From Deltaproteobacteria bacterium (GTDB lineage: Bacteria > Desulfobacterota > Binatia > UBA9968), in assembly GCA_005879605.1 (NCBI GenBank), contig VBKE01000012.1, positions 1-55,459 of the forward strand: a stretch of 55,459 nucleotides of DNA, written 5' to 3'. The notes under the pieces were generated by a model, which worked only from the letters and a program-made list of their open reading frames with translations, searched no databases and had not been told where the DNA came from. Of the stretch, positions 15,416 through 23,755 are shown one piece after another; within the stretch, counting starts at the first letter, position 1, and each line of letters opens with the position of its first letter. Both the position numbers and the translations under genes were made by a program.

Positions 15416-16852
15416 TCAGAGCCACAACCCCGCCGGAATATTTGCCGGCTGGCGGCGCACCTCCCCGCAGCTAACCGGTGTTGGAAAAAGTTTTGCCGGA
15501 TTGAACCGGCCGTCAGGATCGAAGACTTTGCGAACACGTGACATCGCCTCGAGATCGGCCTCGTTGAACAAGAGCCCGATGTAAGCCTTTTTCTCGATCC
15601 CGATGCCATGTTCGCCGGTGATGCTGCCGCCGAGCTCGATGCAGGCGCGCAGCGTGGCGGCTCCAGCCTCGACAACACGATCCAACTCGCCCGGCGTGCG
15701 CATATCGAAGAGAATGTTTGGATGGAGGTTGCCGTCACCGGCGTGAAAAACGTTGGCGATGCGCAGATTGTATTGCTTACTGATTTCCGCGATGCGGCGC
15801 ATTATCTCCGGCAGTTGGCTGCGCGGCACCACGCCGTCCTGAACGTAGTAATTTGGGGCCAAGGCACCCATGGCTCCAAAGGCGCCCTTTCGCCCTTTCC
15901 AAAGAAGCTGGCGTTCGGATTCATCGCGCGCCACCCGGGCTTCACGAGCGCCGTTGCGTTGGCAAATTCCGCGCGCCACCTCGACCGCCCTCTCAGTCTG
16001 CTCACGAACTCCTTCCACCTCGACGATGAGCACCGCCTCGGCATCGCGCGGCAGGCCCACCGGCGCGCCCCGCTCCACCGCTTCGATGGTCGTTCGGTCC
16101 ATCATTTCCAGGGCGGCGGGGATGATCCCCGCGCCCGTGATGTCGACGACGGTCTGCGTGGCATGATCCATTTGGTCAAAGACAGCGAGCAGCGTGCGCA
16201 CTGACTCTCGCGTCTTCATCAACCTCACTGCTATTTTCGTGACGATTCCCAGGGTTCCCTCGGAGCCGACGAAAATTCCGCAGAGATCATAGCCCGGCGT
16301 GTCCGGGACCTCGCCGCCGAGCCAGATGATTTGCCCGTCATCCAGGACCACCTCTAGGCCGAGAACATGATTGGTCGTCACGCCGTACGCGAGAGTGTGC
16401 GGGCCGCCGGAATTGTTGGCGACGTTGCCACCGATAGAGCAGGCGGCTTGGCTGCTCGGGTCGGGCGCGTAGAAAAAGCCATCTTTGGCGACAGCTTTCG
16501 TTACATCCTGATTGATTACGCCCGGCTCGACGATGGCGATGCGATTTGGCAAATCGATTTTCAGGATGCGATCCAGGCGCGCCAACGACAGGACAATGCC
16601 GCCTTCCGCGGGCACTGCACCGCCGGCGAGCCCTGTCCCCGAGCCGCGCGGAACAATGGGCACGTTGGCTCGTTTCGCCGCTTTGATCACCGCGGACACC
16701 TGTTCGACATTTGCCGGCAGCACGACGATCTCGGGCATAACCTGGAAGATAGAACCGTCCTGCTCGTAAACGATGACATCTTCCTTCTCGATGAGGACGT
16801 AATGCTCGCCGGCGATCGCACGCAACTCATTGATGAGAGCGTTCCGGCTCAT
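15416..16852 (-). CDS. glcD: glycolate oxidase FAD-binding subunit GlcD
   Basis: About 478 residues from the ATG at 16852, which follows AAAGGAGGAGG by 10 bases; the open frame extends 20 codons further upstream but without family similarity. PCMH-type FAD domain: VPIVPRGSGTGLAGGAVP (about 60-77), GGNVANNSGGPHTLAYG (about 117-133), then the FAD-oxidase C-terminal domain with HAGDGNLHPN and GSITGEHGIG (substrate/flavin loop). RVRKVFDPDGRFNPAKLFP is the usual end; the last 20 residues are extra. First gene of glcD-glcF-glcE. A broken copy of its 5' part lies at 19252-19437, beyond the cyclase gene. Confidence 0.9.
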   Translation of the reverse strand: MSRNALINELRAIAGEHYVLIEKEDVIVYEQDGSIFQVMPEIVVLPANVEQVSAVIKAAKRANVPIVPRGSGTGLAGGAVPAEGGIVLSLARLDRILKIDLPNRIAIVEPGVINQDVTKAVAKDGFFYAPDPSSQAACSIGGNVANNSGGPHTLAYGVTTNHVLGLEVVLDDGQIIWLGGEVPDTPGYDLCGIFVGSEGTLGIVTKIAVRLMKTRESVRTLLAVFDQMDHATQTVVDITGAGIIPAALEMMDRTTIEAVERGAPVGLPRDAEAVLIVEVEGVREQTERAVEVARGICQRNGAREARVARDESERQLLWKGRKGAFGAMGALAPNYYVQDGVVPRSQLPEIMRRIAEISKQYNLRIANVFHAGDGNLHPNILFDMRTPGELDRVVEAGAATLRACIELGGSITGEHGIGIEKKAYIGLLFNEADLEAMSRVRKVFDPDGRFNPAKLFPTPVSCGEVRRQPANIPAGLWL

Positions 16853-19086
16853 ACCCCAGAGGCCTCCTCCTTTAAGGCCGTGGCTGGATTTAGATGAAGA
16901 TAGCTGCCGCACACAAATTTTCTCCTCACGCTCCGGCGCGTCAAGGCGTCACGAGCCGTTCCTTGGCATCGGCCAGGATGGGGAGATCCGGGTCGGCATC
17001 CTTCCAGAAATGCAGAAAGCGCTGATACGCTTCGCGGGCCGGCCTGGAATTCTTGCTTCTCCTCGTACAGCAAGCCGAGACAATAGTGAAATTGAATCAT
17101 GTAGGGGGAGGAGTGCCTTTCGGACTCTATAGCCTTCCGATACCACCCAATGGCATTGTCCCGGTCTCCCATGAGGGTACAAGTCTCGGCAAGAGCCCCC
17201 ATGTAGACGCGGTGGTATCTTCTGCGTGCAACAGATATGGCCTTTTCCAGCGACGTGATAGCCTTCTCGTGATCTCCATGGGCACAGTCGAGCATTGCAA
17301 CTAAAAACAGGTAGTCGGCATTCTCCTCCCGAGGCTTGCTGCTCGACTCGAGTAGCTTGTTGGCAATCTGCTCGGCCTCCTCAAACCGTCTCATCGCCGC
17401 GCAGGTCAGGCCGAGCCCGACCTTCGAATCGATATTATCGGGATCGATCGCGAGGGCGCGCTGGTATGCTTGCAGGGCCTGCTCATAGTTTCCCCTCGAA
17501 TGATGGAGATCGCCGAGGTAAATCCAAGTCCAATCGAAGTCGGGAAGGAGCTCGGAAGTTCGTTGTAGCTGAGCGATCGCTGCGCGATACTGACCCGCTT
17601 TTTCGTAAGTGGCCGCTAGTTGAATGGGGGCCCTGGGGTGGAAGGGATCGAGGCTTAAGGCCGTTTGATATTCGGAAATGGCCTCCTCGAGCTGGTCACG
17701 ATGATAGTAAACATCCCCGAGGCTATCGTGAGCATGGGCGTGGTTAGGGTTCAAAAGGAGGACTCGCCTCATGGCTCCCTCCTCCTGATCCCACTCCTCC
17801 TTCATTTCGTAAACGTAACCAAGGGCAAAATGGGCTTCCGGCAAGCGTTGGTCAATACCTAGTGCTTTGAGCGCTACTTCCTCGGCTTTGTTGAGCCAGA
17901 TCGGGTTCTCGTCCCAGCCTCTACTGATAAGGAACGCATAGCAAACGGCGAGGCCGGCGTAAGCCAGAGCATAGTTCGGGTCCAGCTCTAGAGCTTTGAG
18001 GTACATCTCGATGGCAGCTCGATGTCCTCCTCTTGTGTACTGATAGAAAAGATGCCTGCCGCGGGAGTAGTAGTCGTAAGCCTCGATGCTCCGAGTGGGG
18101 ACGGCCGAGAGCTGGACTTTCTCGGCCTCCGTGAGGTTGACCCTGAGAGCCTGTGCAATGCTCTCGGAGACCTCGTCCTGGATCTTGAAGACGTCATCCA
18201 GATTGCGATCATAAACTTCCGAGCAGAGGTGAAAGCCGTCCGCGGCGTTGATGAGCTGGGCCGTGATCCGGACGCGATTGCCGAGCTTGCGCACGCTTCC
18301 TTCAAGGACAGACCCGACTCCTAATTCCCGTCCTACCTCGCGCGGGTCAATGCCCTTTCCCTTGTAGCGGAGGACGGTGCTGCGCGAGGCGACTTGGAGC
18401 TCGCGGATCTTGGAGAGGCGGGTAATGATCTCCTCGGTCATCCCATCGCTAAAGTACTCGTTCTCTGAATCGGCGCTCATGTTGTGGAACGGGAGGACGG
18501 CGATCGACCTCACGCCGGTGGGGGCTTCTACAGACTTTGGCTCCCCTGCTTCTTCGCCGGGGACAAGATCGTAAATCTTGACTGGCTCTTTGATGTTGCG
18601 AAGCTGCCTTTCTCCGAGGTCTCGGAAGGAGAGGTCTTTCTGATTGCGGACCTGTTGGTAGACCTCGCCGGAAATATAAATACCTCCCGGGGGAACCAAG
18701 GGTTCGATCCGGCTGGCAACATTAACCCCGCTGCCAAAGAGTTGCTGGCCTTCTTGCAACAGGTCCCCAAGATGGATGCCGATCCGAGCCAGGAGCGGCT
18801 GGTGACTTCCCTCATGACGATTGCGGGCAGCCAGCTCTTTTTGAAGAACGACCGCGGCACGGACGGCCTGCACGGCGCTGCCGAACGCCGCGAAGAAACC
18901 GTCCCCCATCGTGTTGATGATATCTCCGGAGTGCTGTTGGATAGTCTGACGGGCGATCTGATGAAATTCTCCGACCAGGCGTAAGGCCTGGGTTTCGCTC
19001 TCCTCCATGAGGCGGCTATAGCCTACCATGTCGCAGAAGATTATCGCCGCGAGTCGCCGGTGGCCATCAGAGGCTATGTCAGACAA
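16849..19086 (-). CDS. class III adenylate/guanylate cyclase with TolB-like and TPR domains; 3' end frameshifted
   Basis: A class III cyclase domain (about 10-170; metal aspartates D19 in FCDMVGYS and D62 in MGDGF) is followed by a TolB/FlgO-like domain (about 190-320, SIAVLPFHNMSAD to EVYDRNLDDV) and about ten TPR repeats (350-690). It probably makes a cyclic nucleotide in response to protein contacts. The frame breaks at about 17040. Up to EEKQEFQA it is normal; the other frame then continues as AREAYQRFLHFWKDADPD and stops at 16941-16943, the natural end. One extra base in a C/G run explains this. As written, the ORF runs on out of frame into the start of glcD. The frameshift could be real or a sequencing error. 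The start is a TTG. Confidence 0.8.
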   Translation of the reverse strand: MSDIASDGHRRLAAIIFCDMVGYSRLMEESETQALRLVGEFHQIARQTIQQHSGDIINTMGDGFFAAFGSAVQAVRAAVVLQKELAARNRHEGSHQPLLARIGIHLGDLLQEGQQLFGSGVNVASRIEPLVPPGGIYISGEVYQQVRNQKDLSFRDLGERQLRNIKEPVKIYDLVPGEEAGEPKSVEAPTGVRSIAVLPFHNMSADSENEYFSDGMTEEIITRLSKIRELQVASRSTVLRYKGKGIDPREVGRELGVGSVLEGSVRKLGNRVRITAQLINAADGFHLCSEVYDRNLDDVFKIQDEVSESIAQALRVNLTEAEKVQLSAVPTRSIEAYDYYSRGRHLFYQYTRGGHRAAIEMYLKALELDPNYALAYAGLAVCYAFLISRGWDENPIWLNKAEEVALKALGIDQRLPEAHFALGYVYEMKEEWDQEEGAMRRVLLLNPNHAHAHDSLGDVYYHRDQLEEAISEYQTALSLDPFHPRAPIQLAATYEKAGQYRAAIAQLQRTSELLPDFDWTWIYLGDLHHSRGNYEQALQAYQRALAIDPDNIDSKVGLGLTCAAMRRFEEAEQIANKLLESSSKPREENADYLFLVAMLDCAHGDHEKAITSLEKAISVARRRYHRVYMGALAETCTLMGDRDNAIGWYRKAIESERHSSPYMIQFHYCLGLLYEEKQEFQAGPRSVSALSAFLEGCRPGSPHPGRCQGTARDALTRRSVRRKFVCGSYLHLNPATALKEEASGV

Positions 19087-19251
19087 GTTCTACAGCTCCG
19101 ATCTTGCTCGCAGGGTGCCTGCCCTCGGGTCTGGAGCGCCCGCGCCGGTCGGTTACTGTACCGGTGTTCTGGCGTCGGAAGCATGGCCGATGCTACAGCG
19201 GGTATGAAGCGCCAGTCAAGAGGAACGCATTTTCGTGTTACACCGTAGCCG

Positions 19252-19437
19252 ACAACGTTTTCGGGAACGACGACGATCTCCGGCATAACCTGGAAGATAG
19301 AACCGTCCTGCTCGTAGACGATGACATCTTCCTTTTGGATGAGAACGTAACGCCTCGCCCACGACGCTGTGGAGCTTGCGAATCAGGGGGTCACGGTTCT
19401 TCCCGTCAGATCGTTCTGCTTCTGGCGTCGTGGACAT
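19252..19437 (-). pseudogene. glcD: truncated, frameshifted duplicate of the glcD 5' end
   Basis: Minus strand from ATG 19437: PLIRKLHSVVGEA, then after a one-base shift YVLIQKEDVIVYEQDGSIF and VMPEIVVVPENV, ending at about 19252. GlcD at 16852 reads LRAIAGEHYVLIEKEDV and DGSIFQVMPEIVVLPANV at the same place. DNA identity to glcD is very high across about 70 bases, covering the QDGSIFQVMPEIV codons. Only about 50 codons remain and the frame is broken. The cyclase gene lies between this stub and full-length glcD. Confidence 0.8.
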
Positions 19438-19498
19438 AATGAGGCAATCAATAAAAGCCGAGAATCCGAGGACAACACGAGGTGCAACAAAAGAAAGA

Positions 19499-19527
19499 TT
19501 GACGGAAATACGCAAAGTGTATATAAG
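19499..19527 (+). promoter_or_regulatory. sigma-70 promoter of the TRAP transporter operon
   Basis: TTGACG (19499-19504), 17-base spacer, TATAAG (19522-19527). Predicted start near 19534; the dctP ATG is at 19575 with AAAGGAGGAAAG between. Confidence 0.6.
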
Positions 19528-19574
19528 CGGATGACGCGATGTCCCGGGCTATAACGAGAAAGGAGGAAAGACCA

Positions 19575-20774
19575 ATGACTGATCAAAAGAAAGTCCAGGA
19601 ACAAGGAACCCAAAAGATCTCTCGCCGAAATGTCCTCAAGGCCGCCATGGCCGCAGGAGGTGCGGCGGCGCTCGGCTTCCCGAATATCGTCAAGGCGCAA
19701 GGGGTCACCACGATGCGCTGGCAGAGCACTTGGCCGTCGAAGGACATCTTCCACGAGTACGCGCTCGACTACGCCAAGAAGGTCAACGACATGACTGGCG
19801 GCGACTTGAAGATCGAAGTGCTGCCCGCGGGCGCGGTGGTGCCGGCCTTCGGCCTGCTCGACGCCGTGTCGAAGGGCACGCTCGACGGCGGCCACGGCGT
19901 GCTCGTTTACCACTACGGCAAGAACAATGCGCTTGCGCTCTGGGGTTCGAGCCCTGCCTACGGCATGGACGCCAACATGCTGCTCTCGTGGCACAAGTAT
20001 GGCGGCGGCAAAGAGCTGCTCGACAAGCTCTACAAGACGGTTGGCGCCAACGTTGTCTCGTTCCCCTACGGCCCGATGCCTACGCAGCCGCTCGGCTGGT
20101 ACAAGAAGGTGGTGACGAAGCCCGACGATTTCAAGGGCATAAAATTCCGCACGGTCGGCATCTCGATTGACCTGTTTACGGGTATGGGCGCGGCGGTGAA
20201 CGCGCTGCCCGGCGCTGAGATCGTGCCGGCGCTCGACCGAGGGCTCATCGATGCGGCAGAATTCAACAACGCCTCCTCCGATCGCGCCCTCGGCTTCCAG
20301 GACGTTTCCAAGGTCTGCATGCTGCAGAGCTACCACCAGAACGCCGAGCAGTTCGAGATCATGTTCAATAAGACCAAGTACGACGCGCTGCCGGATAAGA
20401 TCAAGGCGATCATCGCGTATTCGGTCGAGGCTGCTTCCCAGGACATGTCTTGGAAAGCGATCGACCGCTACTCGAAGGACTACATCGAGCTGCAGACTAA
20501 AGAGAAGGTGAGGTTCTACAGAACGCCGGACTCGGTGCTGCAGAAGCAGCTCGAGGTCTTCGACCAGGTCGAGGCAAAATACTCGGCGCAGAACCCGCTG
20601 TTCAAGGAGATCGTCGAGTCACAGAGGAAGTACGCCGAGCGGGCGGTGAAGTGGGATCTCGACACGAACGTCAACCGCCGCATGGCTTATAACTACTACT
20701 TCGCCAAAAAACCGGCCGCCAAGCCCGCAGCCCAGGCTGCGAAACCTGAAGCCCCAGACGCCAAGAAAAACTAG
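19575..20774 (+). CDS. dctP: TRAP transporter substrate-binding protein, DctP family
   Basis: About 399 residues. ATG 19575 is chosen because GAAAGGAGG lies just upstream; an ATG 36 bases earlier lacks one. The Tat-type signal SRRNVLKAAMAAGGAAALG is followed by the DctP fold: TWPSKDIFHEYALDYA, FRTVGISIDLFTGMGA with the carboxylate-binding arginine expected in this family, and ALDRGLIDAAEFNNAS. It resembles TakP-like 2-oxoacid binding members. The C-terminal 20 residues are an Ala/Pro/Lys tail. It delivers a carboxylate to the DctQM permease encoded next. Codon usage is markedly GC-richer than the genes to the left. Confidence 0.88.
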   Translation: MTDQKKVQEQGTQKISRRNVLKAAMAAGGAAALGFPNIVKAQGVTTMRWQSTWPSKDIFHEYALDYAKKVNDMTGGDLKIEVLPAGAVVPAFGLLDAVSKGTLDGGHGVLVYHYGKNNALALWGSSPAYGMDANMLLSWHKYGGGKELLDKLYKTVGANVVSFPYGPMPTQPLGWYKKVVTKPDDFKGIKFRTVGISIDLFTGMGAAVNALPGAEIVPALDRGLIDAAEFNNASSDRALGFQDVSKVCMLQSYHQNAEQFEIMFNKTKYDALPDKIKAIIAYSVEAASQDMSWKAIDRYSKDYIELQTKEKVRFYRTPDSVLQKQLEVFDQVEAKYSAQNPLFKEIVESQRKYAERAVKWDLDTNVNRRMAYNYYFAKKPAAKPAAQAAKPEAPDAKKN

Positions 20775-20799
20775 CTTCATGACGATCTCCAGTAATTTC

Positions 20800-20838
20800 G
20801 CCAGCCATCCGCCAAGGGGCGGATGGCTGGCATTTTCT
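20800..20838 (+). terminator. perfect hairpin between dctP and dctQ (attenuator-like)
   Basis: The arm GCCAGCCATCCGCC (20800-20813) and its exact complement (20818-20831) enclose a four-base loop AAGG, followed by ATTTTCT. This 14-base-pair stem resembles an intrinsic terminator with a short U tract. It would also block or stabilise the dctP mRNA end, giving more binding protein than permease. The predicted dctQ ATG at 20823 lies inside its right arm. Confidence 0.7.
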
Positions 20839-21554
20839 CCACAGTGACGAGCATGCGGCGCCTGTACCATACGATCGACGAGGTCAGCTACTGGTCGGGC
20901 AAAGCCTTCGCCTGGCTGATCGTGGGGTTGACGTTCGTGGTCTCCATCGAAGTCTTCAAACGCTACATCCTGAACGCGCCGACCGCCTGGATCTTCGACC
21001 TCAACAACATGCTGTACGGCACGCTCTTCATGATGTGCGGCGCTTATACGCTCGCTTTGGCCGCGCATGTGCGCGCCGATTTCGTCTACATCTACATGAA
21101 GCCGCGCGGCCAGGCAGCGCTCGATCTGGCGCTCTATTTCTTGTTTTTCCTCCCGGGCATCATCGGGCTGATCTATGCGGGGTACGGGTACGCGGCCGAC
21201 TCCTGGCGCATCGGCGAGCACTCCGGCGTCACGGCGGAAGGCCCTCCCCTCTACTACTTCAAGACGGTGATCCCGATCGCGGGCGCGCTGGTGATGCTCC
21301 AGGGGCTGGCCGAGATTACGCGCTGCATCGAGTGCCTGCGCACGGGCGCCTGGCCTGCGCGCCTGGAAGACGTCGAAGAGATCGACGTGATTGACACGCA
21401 GCTCTCCCACAGCGAGTACGTGGACGAAGAGTCGCGCCGCATCGCGATGGAATCGGCACGCGCGATCGACGAGGCCGCCCGCCACCGGAGCGTCATGGAA
21501 GAAGGCTTGGTGCACGAGAGAGCTGTCAAAGAGGACGAGCCGAAGAAGCCATGA
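20823..21554 (+). CDS. dctQ: TRAP transporter small permease subunit, DctQ family
   Basis: A 243-residue protein with four membrane segments (about 28-50, 62-85, 103-125, 150-172). It contains the family pattern VEVFKRYILNAPTAWIFDLN-like region, here SIEVFKRYILNAPTAW. The usual length is about 160-180; here a highly charged 65-residue C-terminal tail rich in Glu, Asp and Arg is added. The ATG at 20823 is inside a strong hairpin, with AAGGGG partly in its loop; the ATG at 20853 (MRRLYHTIDE) is an alternative start. It overlaps dctM by four bases. Confidence 0.85.
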   Translation: MAGIFSTVTSMRRLYHTIDEVSYWSGKAFAWLIVGLTFVVSIEVFKRYILNAPTAWIFDLNNMLYGTLFMMCGAYTLALAAHVRADFVYIYMKPRGQAALDLALYFLFFLPGIIGLIYAGYGYAADSWRIGEHSGVTAEGPPLYYFKTVIPIAGALVMLQGLAEITRCIECLRTGAWPARLEDVEEIDVIDTQLSHSEYVDEESRRIAMESARAIDEAARHRSVMEEGLVHERAVKEDEPKKP

Positions 21555-23611
21555 GCGATCCGAGACTCGGCCTTACCATGCTCGGGCTCATCGTGGTCAC
21601 GATCATGATGGGCTTCCCGACCGCCTTCACCTTGATGGGCCTCGGGATGATCTTCGGCTACATCGCGTTCTGGGATCCCTCTCATTACTGGTGGCAAAAC
21701 CACATTTTCGACCTGATCGTGCAGCGGACCTACGGGGTGATGACCAACGACACCCTGCTCTCGATCCCCCTGTTCGTGTACATGGGCTACATCATGGAGC
21801 GGGCGGCGCTGATCGACCAGATGTTCCACAGCGTCCAGGTCGCGTTCCGGCGCGTGCCCGCCTCGCTCGCCGTGACCACCATGCTGGTGTGCGCCTTCTG
21901 GGGGATCGCCTCCGGCATCGTCGGCGCGGTCGTGATCCTTGTGGGCGTGATCGCGATGCGGCCGATGCTGAATGCGGGCTACGACGTACGGCTCGCCTCC
22001 GGCGCGATCACGGCGGGCGGAACCCTCGGCATCCTGATCCCGCCGTCGGTCATGCTGATTGTCTACGCGGCGGTGGCCGGGCAGTCGATCGTGAAGCTCT
22101 ACGCGGCGGCGATGATTCCGGGCTTCTTCCTCACGTTTCTCTATCTGGTCTACATCCTCGGCTGGGCGATCATCAATCCGAAGATCGCGCCCAAGCTGCC
22201 GCCGGACCAGTACCGCCTCGCCGTGCCGGACTATCTGAAGCGGCTCGAGCGCGGCCGGTCCAAGCGAGTAATCGGCGGCCTGATCGCCGCCGCGTTCCGA
22301 CCGAGTATGGTCGAAGGCGCGACGGCGGTGGACGGCAGGCCCGCCCGCTATGGCCTGATCGTGAAGGATGTTCTTTCGGCGGCGGTGCCGGTGGCGCTGA
22401 CCGTCGCCACCTTCGGCGCGACGTGGTGGTATGTCCTCATCTACAACGCCCCGGCGGTGACGACCGCGGCCGTTTCGGCGCCGCCCGGCGTTGCTGCTCC
22501 ATTGGCGCCGTCTTCCGGCGCGGCGCCCGCTGCGACCCAGTCTGAGGCGCCTCAGGAGGTGAAGCCGCAGGAGCTCGGGGAAGCCGAGTCCGAAGTTCAA
22601 GGCACCGAGGCCCAGCGAAGCGCGGACGCGCCTCCCGAGGAGTTTAGCTCTGTAACTGAGCGGGGCGTCGCAGGGGCGGGGAAAGTCCCCGCGCACTTCT
22701 TTAAGTGGTTCTGGGGGCTGGCCGCATTCTCCGCGCTTGTGCTCGCCTACTATTTCTGGCGCATGGACGGCGAAGGACTCGAGATCCTGAAGGAGCTGGT
22801 GGTTTCCGTTGTGCCGCTCGGCGTGCTCACCGTCGTCGTGCTCGCGGTGATTCTGTTCGGCATCTGCACCGCGACCGAGTCGGCGGCGATCGGCGCGCTA
22901 GGCGCGCTCTACCTCGCGGTCATGGCGAAATACCAGCGCCAGGTCTGGTGGTGGAGCCTCGCCGGCGCGATCGTCGGGGTCGTGCTCGGCTGGTACGAGG
23001 GCGAGGACTTCGCGTCGCTGCTCGTGGCGGGCTCGATCGGAGGGACGCTCGTGGGCACCGTCGTGCCCGTCCTCTGGAATCTCAGAACCTCAGCGGAGCT
23101 TCGGCAGAACATCAAGCAGGCGACGTTCCTCACGGCGAAGACGACCGCCATGGTCTGCTGGCTCTTCGTCGGCTCGGCGCTTTTCTCCGCCGTGTTCGCG
23201 CTGCACGGCGGCCAGGGGCTGGTCGAGCGCTGGGTGCTGAGCATGAACCTCTCGCCGATGGGGTTCCAGTTCATGGCGCAATTGATCATCTTCCTGCTGG
23301 GGTGGCCGCTCGAGTGGACCGAGATCATCATCATCTTCTGCCCGATCTTCATTCCGCTGCTGAGCCACTTCCAAGTAGACCCGATCCTCTTCGGCACCAT
23401 GGTGGCGGTCAATCTCCAGGCAGCTTTCTTGTCGCCGCCCGTGGCGATGTCCGCGTTCTATCTGAAGGCCGTGGCGCCGAAGCACGTCACGCTCAACCAG
23501 ATCTTCGCCGGCATGATGCCGTATATGCTCATCGTCTGCATCTGCCTCGTCTTCATGTACATCTGGCCAGGGATGACGCTGTGGCTGCCCGAATTCCTCT
23601 ACGGTCAATGA
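21551..23611 (+). CDS. dctM: TRAP transporter large permease DctM with a long internal insertion
   Basis: A 686-residue permease; most DctM proteins are about 430. The N-terminal half is typical (LLSIPLFVYMGYIMERA, SGAITAGGTLGILIPPSVML near 155-175). After about residue 235 comes an insertion of roughly 180 residues: an extra hydrophobic segment (275-297), a Pro/Ala/Glu-rich hydrophilic linker (300-380), and another hydrophobic segment (382-400). The family then resumes with FGICTATESAAIGALGALY (about 430). A further two-helix insert replaces the usual short loop at about 458-515 before KTTAMVCWLFVGSALF. It carries sodium-coupled uptake of the DctP ligand. The frame is open and GC-rich throughout, so this is a genuine architecture rather than a frameshift. 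Confidence 0.88.
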   Translation: MSDPRLGLTMLGLIVVTIMMGFPTAFTLMGLGMIFGYIAFWDPSHYWWQNHIFDLIVQRTYGVMTNDTLLSIPLFVYMGYIMERAALIDQMFHSVQVAFRRVPASLAVTTMLVCAFWGIASGIVGAVVILVGVIAMRPMLNAGYDVRLASGAITAGGTLGILIPPSVMLIVYAAVAGQSIVKLYAAAMIPGFFLTFLYLVYILGWAIINPKIAPKLPPDQYRLAVPDYLKRLERGRSKRVIGGLIAAAFRPSMVEGATAVDGRPARYGLIVKDVLSAAVPVALTVATFGATWWYVLIYNAPAVTTAAVSAPPGVAAPLAPSSGAAPAATQSEAPQEVKPQELGEAESEVQGTEAQRSADAPPEEFSSVTERGVAGAGKVPAHFFKWFWGLAAFSALVLAYYFWRMDGEGLEILKELVVSVVPLGVLTVVVLAVILFGICTATESAAIGALGALYLAVMAKYQRQVWWWSLAGAIVGVVLGWYEGEDFASLLVAGSIGGTLVGTVVPVLWNLRTSAELRQNIKQATFLTAKTTAMVCWLFVGSALFSAVFALHGGQGLVERWVLSMNLSPMGFQFMAQLIIFLLGWPLEWTEIIIIFCPIFIPLLSHFQVDPILFGTMVAVNLQAAFLSPPVAMSAFYLKAVAPKHVTLNQIFAGMMPYMLIVCICLVFMYIWPGMTLWLPEFLYGQ

Positions 23612-23639
23612 TGGCGTGGCGATAAGCTTCGCATTTCTT

Positions 23640-23735
23640 CGTTCTCGGTCGTCGCCAATCCTCACGTACTTAAAAACGTACGCTCCGGTTGGGCTCCTCC
23701 CTCGGGCCTCGGACTGCTCGCTTCTCGCCACGCCA
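23640..23735. repeat. possible intergenic repeat element between dctM and the amidase
   Basis: A non-coding stretch with a short palindrome (CGTAC / GTACG) and the wording TCGGTCGTCGCCAATCCTCA followed by GCTCCGGTTGGGCTCCTCCC resembles a widely scattered intergenic repeat of environmental bacterial genomes, from memory. Only one copy is in this window, so its repeat nature is not shown here. Confidence 0.3.
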
Positions 23736-23755
23736 TTCCTTGGGGGCGTCTGAAT

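Noticed and set aside
19383..20336. A 317-codon minus-strand frame opposite dctP
   Set aside because: Composition is shadow-like (Val/Arg/Glu/His) and it runs through both the glcD remnant and dctP.
21254..22696. A 480-codon open frame on the minus strand opposite dctQ/dctM
   Set aside because: Its translation is a His/Arg/Asp-rich shadow typical of antisense to GC-rich genes, with no fold or start signals, while the plus-strand genes are clear TRAP permeases.
22705..23625. A 306-codon plus-strand frame overlapping dctM
   Set aside because: Arg/Ala/Gly-rich shadow of dctM in another frame with no membrane or domain pattern.
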